Source: Syntrophaceae bacterium UBA2208
GTDB lineage: Bacteria > Desulfobacterota > BSN033 > UBA1163
DNA length: 15,170 bases
Reading direction: 5' to 3'
NCBI GenBank assembly: GCA_002327885.1
Contig: DCUS01000231.1
Span: 4,924 to 20,093 of the forward strand
Part shown: positions 1 to 6,864 of the stretch, one piece after another
Position numbering within the stretch: the first letter of the stretch is position 1
Layout of the letters: the number at the start of each line of letters is the position of its first letter
Notes under the pieces: generated by a model
Seen by the model: the letters and a program-made list of their open reading frames with translations, nothing else
Told to the model about the DNA's origin: nothing
The model's database searches: none
Made by a program: the position numbers and the translations under genes

Positions 1-43
1 CTTTAGAAAAGGATGGGGAGGGGGGAATTTGATGGAGAGAACC

Positions 44-754
44 ATGTCCCATATTCATCTTCCGGATGGGGTGTTGCCTGTTTGGCTTTGGGGTTCAGGA
101 TTTATTGTTGCCATCCTGATCGGGGCCGTTCTTTTTCGACTCGTCAAGAAAGAGGAATTAGCCAGGCGGTTTCCTTTGTTGGGAATGATGGGAGCCGTCA
201 TGGTTTTGGGCGCTGCCGTAGAGATTGTTCCCATCGCCTATCATGTGAACCTGACGGTCATTTCTGGAATCTTATTGGGCCCTTCTCTCATTTTTCTGGC
301 CACCTTTGTCGTCAATGTCGTCCTGGCCCTCTTCGGGCATGGCGGGATGACAGTCATCGGGCTGAATACACTCACCCTCTCCATCGAAGGAGTACTGGGA
401 TATTTCTTTTTTCGTCTCCTCCGAAGGGTGATGAAAAGATTAACCCCTGCGACTTTTTTAGCGACTTTCATTGCCCTTCTGCTCTCGACTTTCGCGATGA
501 TTGGAGTCATTAGCCTGGGGACTTCCCATTATGAAAAGTTGATTCACCAGAAAGGGGAGGGGATTTTTGATTTTCATCTTTCAGAGGGAAAACACGATCA
601 TCGTGAAGGGGAGGGCAAAGAGGGTGGAGTGAATTTAAGGCGGTTCATCGCTATTGTTCTCCCATTGGGTTTTATCGGGTGGGTTTTGGAAGGGGTGATT
701 ACCGCATTGATTGCTCGATACATCCATCGGCTGCGACCGGACTTGCTGCATTGA
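44..754 (+). CDS. cbiM: CbiM-type S component of a cobalt/nickel ECF transporter
   Basis: Substrate-binding membrane protein of a cobalt or nickel importer, working with the CbiQ and CbiO that follow. The 236-residue product opens MSHIHLPDGVLP, the family's metal-site N-terminus. If Met is removed before Ser, His becomes residue 2, as the NikM/CbiM metal site requires. A second His (H67) and the GHGGMTVIGLNTL stretch (98-110) fit the family. There are several hydrophobic helices. Before the last one, residues 168-195 form a charged loop with four His (one at 168, then at 178, 184, 186), perhaps a metal-gathering loop. Start: ATG 44 has GGAG six bases upstream and gives the conserved N-terminus. 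ATG 32, with a purine-rich GGGAGGGGG before it, would add four residues and bury that N-terminus. No separate CbiN gene is present. Cobalt versus nickel cannot be decided from sequence. Confidence 0.9.
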   Translation: MSHIHLPDGVLPVWLWGSGFIVAILIGAVLFRLVKKEELARRFPLLGMMGAVMVLGAAVEIVPIAYHVNLTVISGILLGPSLIFLATFVVNVVLALFGHGGMTVIGLNTLTLSIEGVLGYFFFRLLRRVMKRLTPATFLATFIALLLSTFAMIGVISLGTSHYEKLIHQKGEGIFDFHLSEGKHDHREGEGKEGGVNLRRFIAIVLPLGFIGWVLEGVITALIARYIHRLRPDLLH

Positions 755-768
755 GAGAAGGATTCCAC

Positions 769-1395
769 ATGATTCAACTTTCCTATTTGGATTATATTGC
801 CGTGGAGAGGAAAAGCTTCTTACACCGCCTCTCACCGAAATTAAAAATCATCGGGATGGCCTTCGTTTTATTGGCGATTGTCGCGGTGAGAAATCTCTCC
901 GGACTGATTTTCCTTTATGGAATCCTTTTCGCTCTATTTTTCATGGCACGCATTCCAATAAAAATATTTTTTTTAACATTTTACCCTCTCATCTTCGCCA
1001 TTCTTTTCATCTTTATTTCAGAGTTTCAACCCCATTTCATTCTTCTCATTTTTTTCAAAGTTCTCTGCGGCTCCACGGGGGTGGTTCTCCTTTTAGCCAC
1101 CACCCCTTATCCGTCTATCTTTTCGGTCCTGGGGAAAGTCCTTCCGTCTTCTTTTGTGACGGCTCTTTTTTTAACTTACCGATCAATTTTTATCCTTCTC
1201 GATATTTTTGAAGCGACACAGCAAGCCCTCTACCTTCGAGGAGGGTTTCAATGGAAACACCCCTGGAGGAGCCTGATCAATATTTCCAATGCATTCGGCC
1301 ATCTGATTATCAAGGGGATCGATGCCAGTGAAAAAATGTATGAATCCATGCTGCTCAGAGGGTTTAAAAACAAGATTTATTACAGAGAGGATTAA
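769..1395 (+). CDS. cbiQ: CbiQ, T component of the cobalt/nickel ECF transporter
   Basis: Transmembrane coupling protein that links the S component to the ATPase. The 208-residue product starts MIQLSYLDYIAVERKSFLH, then LSPKLKI, a typical CbiQ opening. Hydrophobic helices lie around residues 28-58, 64-86, 89-112 and 127-146. The C-terminal cytoplasmic part carries two short Arg-Gly coupling motifs, ALYLRGGF (153-160) and SMLLRGF (193-199). In T proteins these helices dock into grooves on the ATPase. ATG 769 is preceded by GAGAAGG with about eight bases of spacing. The longer in-frame opening would overlap cbiM and has no family match. The gene begins 14 bases after cbiM and stops two bases before cbiO, so the three are almost certainly one transcript. 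Confidence 0.88.
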   Translation: MIQLSYLDYIAVERKSFLHRLSPKLKIIGMAFVLLAIVAVRNLSGLIFLYGILFALFFMARIPIKIFFLTFYPLIFAILFIFISEFQPHFILLIFFKVLCGSTGVVLLLATTPYPSIFSVLGKVLPSSFVTALFLTYRSIFILLDIFEATQQALYLRGGFQWKHPWRSLINISNAFGHLIIKGIDASEKMYESMLLRGFKNKIYYRED

Positions 1396-1397
1396 CG

Positions 1398-2249
1398 ATG
1401 CAACAAGATCATAAAATTGTCGAAGTCGATTGTATTACCCACGTCTACCCGGATATGACCAAGGTGCAGATTTGCGGCCTCGACTTTATTGTGAATCGAG
1501 GGGAGAGAGTTTCGATTTTGGGTTCCAACGGCTGCGGAAAGACGACTCTTCTTAAACATTTACTGGGGGTCCTTGTTCCAAAAGAGGGGAGTGTTAAAGT
1601 GTTTGGAGTGGATCCCGGGAGGGAGTTTTCAAAAATCAGAAAAAAAGTTGGTGTGGTCATGCAGGATGTGGATGAACAGATCCTCGGCCCAACGGTTTAC
1701 GATGATATCCTTTTTGCTCCCTTAAACTATGGCATTGAGAGGAAAAAAGCAGCAGCGATGGCAAAGGTGGTCATCGAGAAGTTAAATCTTGGGCCCGTTC
1801 AGAAGAAAATCGTGAATTACCTCTCGGGCGGGGAGAAGAAAAAAGTGGCTTTAGCCGGAGCCCTGGTGATGGAGCCAGACCTGTTGATCCTGGACGAGCC
1901 TTTTACAGGATTGGATCCTCTCTCCAGAAGGGATTTTGTCCAGATTCTAAATGAGTTGAATAAAGAAAAGGGAGTCACCTTCATCATCACACTCCACGAA
2001 GTTGATCTGGTGCCGGAGATGACCGACATTCTTTACCTCATGCATGGACATGGACACCTCAGTGAACGGGGACGGCCCGATGAGATTTTCGGAAAATTTA
2101 AAAATTTAGAAATTTATAACCTTGAAGAACCTACCCTGACAAAGTTATTCAAGGGATTAAAAAAGGAAGGGCTCGATTTTGGAGACCCCCTTCGTATTGA
2201 CGAGGCAATCCAATCGATCAAGAAACACTGGGACGAAGCGAAGGGATAA
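1398..2249 (+). CDS. cbiO: CbiO, ATPase of the cobalt/nickel ECF transporter
   Basis: ABC-type ATPase that powers cobalt/nickel import at the cytoplasmic face. All nucleotide-binding motifs are intact in the 283-residue product: Walker A GSNGCGKTT (42-50, Lys48), Q-loop Gln89 in VMQDVDEQ, signature LSGGE (142-146), Walker B LLILDEP (162-168) with catalytic Glu167, D-loop GLDP, and switch His200 in TLHEVDL. The protein therefore looks active. The C-terminal tail of about 70 residues beyond the ATPase core is common in ECF ATPases. RBS GAGAGG sits seven bases before ATG 1398. It is the last gene of the cbiMQO unit. Only one ATPase gene is present, so a homodimer is expected. Confidence 0.93.
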   Translation: MQQDHKIVEVDCITHVYPDMTKVQICGLDFIVNRGERVSILGSNGCGKTTLLKHLLGVLVPKEGSVKVFGVDPGREFSKIRKKVGVVMQDVDEQILGPTVYDDILFAPLNYGIERKKAAAMAKVVIEKLNLGPVQKKIVNYLSGGEKKKVALAGALVMEPDLLILDEPFTGLDPLSRRDFVQILNELNKEKGVTFIITLHEVDLVPEMTDILYLMHGHGHLSERGRPDEIFGKFKNLEIYNLEEPTLTKLFKGLKKEGLDFGDPLRIDEAIQSIKKHWDEAKG

Positions 2250-2327
2250 CTGGAAATACTGGAATGCTGGAATAATGGGAAGATGTGTGAAAAACATCCT
2301 TCCAACGTTCCATTTTTCCATTTTGGA
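2250..2327. repeat. Imperfect inverted repeat in the cbiO-dusB gap
   Basis: The gap holds short TGGAA-type units on the left (near 2251, 2260, 2268) and TTCCA-type units on the right (2301-2320). They fold back around a core: GGAAGATGT (2278-2286) pairs with ACATCCTTCC (2294-2303), apart from one extra C. The loop is seven bases and no T-run follows, so an intrinsic terminator is unlikely. It looks like a dispersed intergenic palindrome. The open frame of dusB runs back through it to 2283, so a gene caller could wrongly include it in the protein. Confidence 0.5.
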
Positions 2328-2333
2328 ATGATG

Positions 2334-3362
2334 ATGAGACTCGGCAATCTTCAATTTGACCCCCCCCTTTTTCTGGCCCCCTTGTCGGGGATTACGGATT
2401 ATCCCTTCCGCCAGTTGATCAGAGGGATGGGATGTGGCCTGGTCTTTACGGAAATGGTGAGCGCGGAAGGGTTGATTAGAAAGAGGGAAGCATTTTTGAA
2501 AGTCGAGAAGGATGATCATCCGATTTCTGTACAACTCTTCGGCTCAAATGCGGAAGTCTTAGCTGAAGCGGCTGGAATGGCGGAGGGGATGGGTGCAGAT
2601 GCCATTGACCTCAACATGGGATGCCCGGCTAAGAAGGTTGTCATGACCGGAGCAGGTGCCGATTTGATGCGATTTCCGGAAAAGGTGAAAGGTATTTTGG
2701 TGAAAGTCAGAAAGAAGGTAAAAAAACCTTTGACCATTAAAATCCGCTCCGGATGGGATGAAAAACATATCAATGCGGTGGAGATTTCTAAAATAGCTGA
2801 GGATTGCGGGATCGATGCCATCTCCCTTCATCCCAGAACGAGGGAACAGGGGTTTGGCGGGCGAGCGGACTGGAGCTTAATCGGCGACCTGAAAGAGACA
2901 GTCCGTATCCCGGTCATTGGAAATGGAGATGTGACCGCGCCATCTTTGATAGAGAAAATGTGCGAAGAAACGGGTTGTGATGGGGTCATGATTGGCAGAG
3001 GGGCGTTGGGGAACCCGTGGATTTTCCGCTTTCAAAATTCCATGCCTTGGGAACAAAAGACGGGTGGCTCTCCTTCTCTGGGAGAAAGGAAAGACATGAT
3101 TCATCGTCATTTCTCACTGACTCAGGCCACCTATGGTGAAAGAGGGGCAGTAAAAAAGATCCAGAAACATATTTACTGGTATACAAAGGGACTTCCCTCC
3201 TGTGCTCTTTTTCATTCGACATTATCAGGGCTGAAAGAGAAAGCAGCTTTGTTTGAGGCGATCCATTCCTATTTCGATTTCGTTCAAAGGAGAAATCTAT
3301 GCCAATCGTTCGAACCGAAGAAAAGCAGATCAGTTACTGGACGGGGAGAAAGGGTCTTTTAG
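2334..3362 (+). CDS. dusB: tRNA-dihydrouridine synthase (DusB-like)
   Basis: FMN-dependent enzyme that reduces uridines in the tRNA D-loop. From ATG 2334 the 342-residue product reads LFLAPLSGITDYPFR (12-26), then IDLNMGCPAKKV (91-102) with the catalytic Cys97, then phosphate/FMN-site segments including KIRSGW (136-141), His166, GNGDV (196-200) and GRGALGNPWIF (221-231). The N-terminal half is a TIM barrel and the C-terminal part the helical tRNA-binding domain. The start is uncertain: ATG 2328, 2331 and 2334 are consecutive and only a weak GGA precedes them. A longer frame opens at 2283 but lies in a repeat. The last 21 codons overlap the next gene. The core normally ends near YFDFVQRR (313-320), so the tail may come from a lost stop codon. 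DusB is the likeliest subfamily, but DusA/C-type specificity cannot be excluded. Confidence 0.9.
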   Translation: MRLGNLQFDPPLFLAPLSGITDYPFRQLIRGMGCGLVFTEMVSAEGLIRKREAFLKVEKDDHPISVQLFGSNAEVLAEAAGMAEGMGADAIDLNMGCPAKKVVMTGAGADLMRFPEKVKGILVKVRKKVKKPLTIKIRSGWDEKHINAVEISKIAEDCGIDAISLHPRTREQGFGGRADWSLIGDLKETVRIPVIGNGDVTAPSLIEKMCEETGCDGVMIGRGALGNPWIFRFQNSMPWEQKTGGSPSLGERKDMIHRHFSLTQATYGERGAVKKIQKHIYWYTKGLPSCALFHSTLSGLKEKAALFEAIHSYFDFVQRRNLCQSFEPKKSRSVTGRGERVF

Positions 3363-4072
3363 AAGGGAGGGAAACGGTCCTCTTCATCCATGGGGCAGGA
3401 GGAGGGCAGTATACATGGAGTTATCAGAAGGGTTATTTTGAGAAGCAGTTCAATCCCGTCATCATCGAACTTCCAGGACATGGAGAGTCGGGAGGGGAAG
3501 GAGAAGAGGCGATCGGGAGATATGCTGAGCATGTTTTTGCTTTTCTGAAGGCCTTGGATCTCAAAAAAAGTTTCCTCGTTGGCCATTCAATGGGTGGAGC
3601 GATCGTTCAGACATTGGCCCTGGCTCATCCGGAGGTGATTAAAGGAGTCGTGTTGGTGGGAACCGGAGCCAGATTAAAGGTTCTGGATGTTATCCTGAAT
3701 GGCATCAAAAGCAATTTTGAAGAGGCGGTTAAAAAGATAAATGAACTTTCCTACTCCCCCAAAGCTCCGCCCATATTAATTGAACGGGGTGTATCTGACT
3801 TGATACGATGTCGGCCCGAAGTGCTCTTTGGAGACTACTATGCCTGCAACCAATTCGACATCATGAAGGACGTTGAGAAGATTCATCTTCCCACGCTTAT
3901 TCTCTGTGGAGATGTTGACCAGCTCACACCGTTAAAGTATTCCCAGTTTCTTTACAATCAAATCAATGGTTCGATCCTCGAGGTTCTCTCCAATGCTGGC
4001 CATAATGTAATGATAGAATCACCTCAGCCTTTCAATATGAAGATCGGAGAGTTTATAGGAAGAGTGTCTTAA
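3299..4072 (+). CDS. Alpha/beta hydrolase fold protein
   Basis: A single-domain alpha/beta hydrolase of 257 residues with no signal peptide, so cytoplasmic. The oxyanion-hole segment HGAGGG is at 31-36. The nucleophile elbow GHSMGG (95-100) gives Ser97. The acid is Asp207 in CGDVDQLTP, or less likely Asp205. The catalytic His is His235 in NAGHNVMIESP. The triad order and spacing are normal, so the enzyme should be active. The substrate is not evident: esterases, thioesterases, dienelactone-type hydrolases and C-C hydrolases share this pattern. ATG 3299 has AAAGGAG about seven bases upstream. It starts inside dusB in another frame and overlaps it by 64 bases, which suggests co-transcription and perhaps translational coupling. 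Confidence 0.85.
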   Translation: MPIVRTEEKQISYWTGRKGLLEGRETVLFIHGAGGGQYTWSYQKGYFEKQFNPVIIELPGHGESGGEGEEAIGRYAEHVFAFLKALDLKKSFLVGHSMGGAIVQTLALAHPEVIKGVVLVGTGARLKVLDVILNGIKSNFEEAVKKINELSYSPKAPPILIERGVSDLIRCRPEVLFGDYYACNQFDIMKDVEKIHLPTLILCGDVDQLTPLKYSQFLYNQINGSILEVLSNAGHNVMIESPQPFNMKIGEFIGRVS

Positions 4073-4081
4073 GGGTTTGAG

Positions 4082-4101
4082 CCTGCCTGCCGGCAGGCAG
4101 G
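4082..4101. repeat. Perfect 20-bp palindrome CCTGCCTGCCGGCAGGCAGG
   Basis: Every base of this 20-mer pairs with its mirror image. It lies nine bases after the hydrolase stop codon. A close relative, 17 of 20 identical with three G-to-A differences, lies at 14783-14802 between glucokinase and pgi. Two copies in 15 kb, both intergenic, suggest a dispersed REP-like element. No T-run follows on the plus strand, so termination is not its obvious role here. Confidence 0.65.
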
Positions 4102-4184
4102 GATTCAAGGATCCAAGGGTTCGAGCGGTCATTCCGAAAATAAATTTCACTTGGCCTCTTCCCCCCCCTTCGAATCCTTGAACC
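4101..4184. repeat. Imperfect inverted repeat before prmA
   Basis: The left arm at 4101-4119 and right arm at 4166-4184 match in 15 of 19 positions as inverted copies around the core TTCAAGGAT/ATCCTTGAA. The arms enclose 46 bases, including a run of seven C at 4161-4167. The left arm starts exactly where the 20-bp palindrome ends. GGGTTTGAG (4073-4081) and GGGTTCGAG (4117-4125) flank palindrome plus arm like a near-direct repeat. This suggests one repeat landed inside another. No coding potential is seen. Confidence 0.5.
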
Positions 4185-4205
4185 CGATTTCTTTGGGATA
4201 ATCTT

Positions 4206-5087
4206 ATGAAGCGCTGGTTAGTCGTAGAAATCTCCATCCCGAAAGGATTCGGAGAAGCGGTCTCAAACTTTCTGATGGAGCAGGGGGCCTCAGGCATTGA
4301 AGAACTCGAAGGAGATTCGGGATGGGAGAGGGTGAAAACTTATCTCCCACAAAATGGAAAGGAGAAGAGAGTTGTTTACACTCTCCATCGATACCTGAAA
4401 TCCCTCCGGAGGGTCACCCCTGAAATTTTCCGCTCAAGAATTAAAACGGTCTCTATCCCCGAACAGGATTGGGGAGAAAACTGGAAAAGATTTTTTAAAC
4501 CTGTTCAGGTGACCTCCAGGTTTTGGGTAAAGCCACCCTGGTCTCAGGTTCGATTAAAAAGAGGTCAGATAAGCATTGGCATCACACCAGGAATGGCCTT
4601 CGGTACAGGAACCCATGCGTCGACTCAACTCTGCATCCAGGCACTGGAAGAAAGGATTAAGAAAAAAGGACTGTCCGTTCTTGATGTGGGAACAGGTTCG
4701 GGGATCTTATCGATCGTCGCTGCCAAGCTCGGAGTAAAAGAAGTGAGGGGCATAGATATTGATGGAGTGGCCGTAGAGAATGCCGTAGAAAATGTGGAGA
4801 AGAACCGTGTTTCGAATCTGGTCAGGATAAAAAAAGGACGCATTGGCGGTCTTCATAAAAAATTTGATCTCATTGTCGCCAATATTGATTTCAAAAGTTT
4901 GAGAAGGATGAGAAGGCCTCTTCTAAACCATCTTAAGGGTCAGGGAATTCTTATCCTTTCGGGAATATTGAAAGGCCAAAAAGAAGGACTTTGTGAGCGC
5001 TATGTGAAGACAGGACCTTTACGATTTATCAAAGAAACCCAGGAAGGTGAGTGGGTTTGTCTCACGTTCAAAAAAGGTAAGCAATGA
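4206..5087 (+). CDS. prmA: Ribosomal protein L11 methyltransferase
   Basis: SAM-dependent enzyme that methylates ribosomal protein L11. The 293-residue product has the usual two-part build: an N-terminal substrate-recognition domain (about 1-100), ending in the family segment EQDWGENWKRFFKP (86-99), and a Rossmann methyltransferase domain. Key motifs are FGTGTHASTQLC (132-143), SAM-binding motif I VLDVGTGSG (158-166), acidic GIDID (182-186), VANIDFKSL (224-232), where the family normally has a VANI segment, and LSGIL (251-255). Length is normal. The ribosome-binding site is weak (GGGA about ten bases before ATG 4206). It follows the repeat-bearing gap and precedes rsmE, a common prmA-rsmE pairing. 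Confidence 0.9.
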   Translation: MKRWLVVEISIPKGFGEAVSNFLMEQGASGIEELEGDSGWERVKTYLPQNGKEKRVVYTLHRYLKSLRRVTPEIFRSRIKTVSIPEQDWGENWKRFFKPVQVTSRFWVKPPWSQVRLKRGQISIGITPGMAFGTGTHASTQLCIQALEERIKKKGLSVLDVGTGSGILSIVAAKLGVKEVRGIDIDGVAVENAVENVEKNRVSNLVRIKKGRIGGLHKKFDLIVANIDFKSLRRMRRPLLNHLKGQGILILSGILKGQKEGLCERYVKTGPLRFIKETQEGEWVCLTFKKGKQ

Positions 5088-5186
5088 GACGGAAAGACCA
5101 AAGGGCTTGAGGCTTCGTTATCTTAAGTCATTCACTATTCGTACATGATGTAACCGATAGGATCATTTAATCAGGAGAATCGAAGC

Positions 5187-5924
5187 ATGCCGAGATTTTA
5201 TGTTCCCGCCCCGATTATCGAAAACGATTTGTTAAAAATCGGGGGCAATGAGGCGAGGCATATTCGCAGGGTACTCCGCCTTAAAACAGGAGATGAGATC
5301 ATCGTCTTCGATGGCTTGGGCAAAGAGTATGAAGGTGTGATTGATGAAGAAGGCTCTTTCTCTGTGGTGATTAAAGTTCATAACATTTCCGCCTCGGGAA
5401 AAGAATCCCCCCTGGAAGTAACTCTGGCCCAAAGCTTGCTCAAGGGCGAGAAGATGGACACTCTGATCCAGAAGGCTACAGAGTTGGGGGTGAAAGAGAT
5501 CCTCCCTTTTCTTTCCTCCCGTTCAGTCCCTCTTTTAGGGAAATCAGCAAGATTGAAACGCCATCGTCGATGGGAAAGAATTGCAATCGAAGCCTCCAAA
5601 CAGTGCGGAAGGGGTGTGGTTCCCAAAATTGAACCCCTCCGGGACTATTCCGAAATGCTTCAGACCTCTTCCTCGGGGTCTCTTCGTCTTATTCTCTGGG
5701 AAAAAGAGGGAGCCAAGTTAAAAAAGGTATTAGAAAGATCAATAGAAAAAACGAAGATTTTTTTCATCATAGGGCCAGAAGGAGGATTTAGCCAGGAGGA
5801 AGTTGAAGAAGCAAAAAAAACAGGCTTCACCACTGTTTCCTTGGGGAAGAGGATATTAAGGGCTGAGACCGCAAGTTTATGTTTTCTTAGCATTCTTCAA
5901 TATGATCGAGGAGATTTAGGATAA
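5187..5924 (+). CDS. rsmE: 16S rRNA (uracil1498-N3)-methyltransferase
   Basis: SPOUT-class methyltransferase that methylates N3 of U1498 in 16S rRNA. The 245-residue product begins MPRFYVP, with EARHIRRVLRLKTGD (22-36) in the N-terminal PUA-like domain. GEKMDTLIQKATELGV (87-102) follows. The C-terminal trefoil knot that binds SAM shows IGPEGGFS (195-202) and LGKRILRAETA (219-229). Length and motif order are normal. AGGAGA lies about eight bases upstream of ATG 5187. The 99-base gap after prmA holds nothing I can name. The stop codon overlaps the T-tract of a terminator serving the opposite strand. I see no clear plus-strand terminator after rsmE. Confidence 0.92.
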   Translation: MPRFYVPAPIIENDLLKIGGNEARHIRRVLRLKTGDEIIVFDGLGKEYEGVIDEEGSFSVVIKVHNISASGKESPLEVTLAQSLLKGEKMDTLIQKATELGVKEILPFLSSRSVPLLGKSARLKRHRRWERIAIEASKQCGRGVVPKIEPLRDYSEMLQTSSSGSLRLILWEKEGAKLKKVLERSIEKTKIFFIIGPEGGFSQEEVEEAKKTGFTTVSLGKRILRAETASLCFLSILQYDRGDLG

Positions 5925-5956
5925 AAAGAGGGCCGATTCCATTCGAGAACCGGCCC
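5922..5956 (-). terminator. Intrinsic terminator of the small minus-strand gene
   Basis: Stem GGGCCG (5930-5935) pairs with CGGCCC (5951-5956), extended past one mismatch by TTC/GAA. Read on the minus strand, the stem is followed by CTCTTTTTAT. It lies 29 bases beyond the stop of the 45-residue gene at 5986-6123. The plus strand has no T-run after the hairpin. Confidence 0.7.
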
Positions 5957-5985
5957 AACCAGAAAGGAGGGGTACGAAGAGATAT

Positions 5986-6123
5986 TTAGGCCGCCTTTTT
6001 CTCTGTATTATTGACAAACTCCTTATAGGTCTTACATTCTTCGATAAGCTTACATTTTCTCTTACAGACTTCGATATGAATTTTTGGGCTTCCTTTCCTT
6101 TTGTCACAGATAAGATAACTCAT
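5986..6123 (-). CDS. Small cysteine-containing protein, 45 residues, unknown function
   Basis: Starts at ATG 6123 and stops at TAA 5986. The protein begins MSYLICDKRKGSPKIHIEVC and continues to residue 45. Cys6, Cys20, Cys24 and Cys30 are spaced as C-x13-C-x3-C-x5-C. This could be a small metal site, but I do not recognise the family with confidence. It is lysine-rich (about one residue in five), with no membrane helix or signal peptide. Its reality is supported by its own expression signals: an AAAGGGGG purine run about seven bases before ATG, a near-consensus promoter at 6196-6225, and a terminator at 5922-5956. It is therefore likely a monocistronic unit, separate from exbBD. Confidence 0.72.
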   Translation of the reverse strand: MSYLICDKRKGSPKIHIEVCKRKCKLIEECKTYKEFVNNTEKKAA

Positions 6124-6195
6124 TTTTTAATCCCCCTTTCCACGGATGCCAAACCATTAAAATGGAATAAGTATTCTATATTTAGAGCCGAAGAT

Positions 6196-6225
6196 ATTTT
6201 AGAACACAAAATATAGAAATGTCAA
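6196..6225 (-). promoter_or_regulatory. Sigma70-type promoter for the 45-residue protein
   Basis: On the minus strand, TTGACA (6225-6220) is followed after 18 bases by TAAAAT (6201-6196). That is a perfect -35 and a five-of-six -10. Transcription would start near 6187, leaving about 65 bases of leader before ATG 6123. The stretch from 6226 to the exbD stop at 6410 is very AT-rich, and I see no gene in it. Confidence 0.65.
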
Positions 6226-6409
6226 GAAAAAAATGCAAGTTTTTGTAAAATATTTCTTTAATATTTTCAATAAGTTATATTTTTAAAGAAAAGTAAAATA
6301 ACAATTTTTTAAATCATGTCCATGAAATTTAAAGGGTAAGTTCTCCTGTTGACAATTAGTGTAAAGGCGGATGAAATGGATGATAATAAGGCTTCTAAAG
6401 AGTATTTCT

Positions 6410-6853
6410 TTAAGGAGTGAGGTGTCCTCCAGCGGTTTTTTCTTCTATGGCTATGCCCAGTCGTTCCACCCCTGCATTTTTTGTTACATCGAGGATTTGA
6501 ACGACTCGTTCGAATACTACGCTCTTATCCGCCCGGACGATCACAGGCCTCATTTTGTTAAAAGCAAGGAGAGATTCCAATTCAACCTTCAAATTCCTAA
6601 GACTTTGGGGCTTGTTATTGAGAAAGACTTCATTTCGACTATTAATGGTTACGGTAATTGGCTCTTTCTGATCAACAGGCATTTTGATATCGGCCTGAGG
6701 GAGTTTCACAATGATTCGGGACTCTCTCGTCGGGTTGAACGTATAGACCAAACTGAATGCGGTGAAGAAAAAGATAAAGATGTTGAGGATGATGTCGGTA
6801 AAAGCCAAGGACTCCAGCCTAACGTATGACTCTCGGTGGGTTTTAATCTTCAT
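6410..6853 (-). CDS. exbD: ExbD/TolR-family biopolymer transport protein
   Basis: Inner-membrane partner of ExbB. The two use the proton gradient to drive TonB- or TolA-type work across the periplasm. The 147-residue product has a short cytoplasmic N-terminus, one transmembrane helix (about 18-38), and a periplasmic domain. Asp20, in AFTDIILNIFIFFF, is where the family keeps its essential membrane Asp. The periplasmic part shows the usual ITVTIN...LN and PVIVRADKSVVFERVVQILD (103-122) pattern. The gene starts 11 bases after exbB ends, with AAGGGGA upstream. No TonB, TolA, receptor or Pal is next to it, so the Exb, Tol or Agl-type assignment is open. Confidence 0.85.
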   Translation of the reverse strand: MKIKTHRESYVRLESLAFTDIILNIFIFFFTAFSLVYTFNPTRESRIIVKLPQADIKMPVDQKEPITVTINSRNEVFLNNKPQSLRNLKVELESLLAFNKMRPVIVRADKSVVFERVVQILDVTKNAGVERLGIAIEEKTAGGHLTP

Positions 6854-6864
6854 CCCAGTTCCCC

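Noticed and set aside
1..43. Cobalamin riboswitch upstream of cbiM
   Set aside because: Only 43 bases are visible, too few to hold or exclude one.
6350..6378. Plus-strand TTGACA-17-TGAAAT promoter-like pair
   Set aside because: It points into the antisense of exbD, the -10 is only four of six, and no plus-strand gene follows until 7882.
6371..6829. Plus-strand 152-codon open frame over exbD
   Set aside because: It is the shadow of exbD. The minus-strand product carries the clear ExbD signature and the plus-strand translation resembles nothing.
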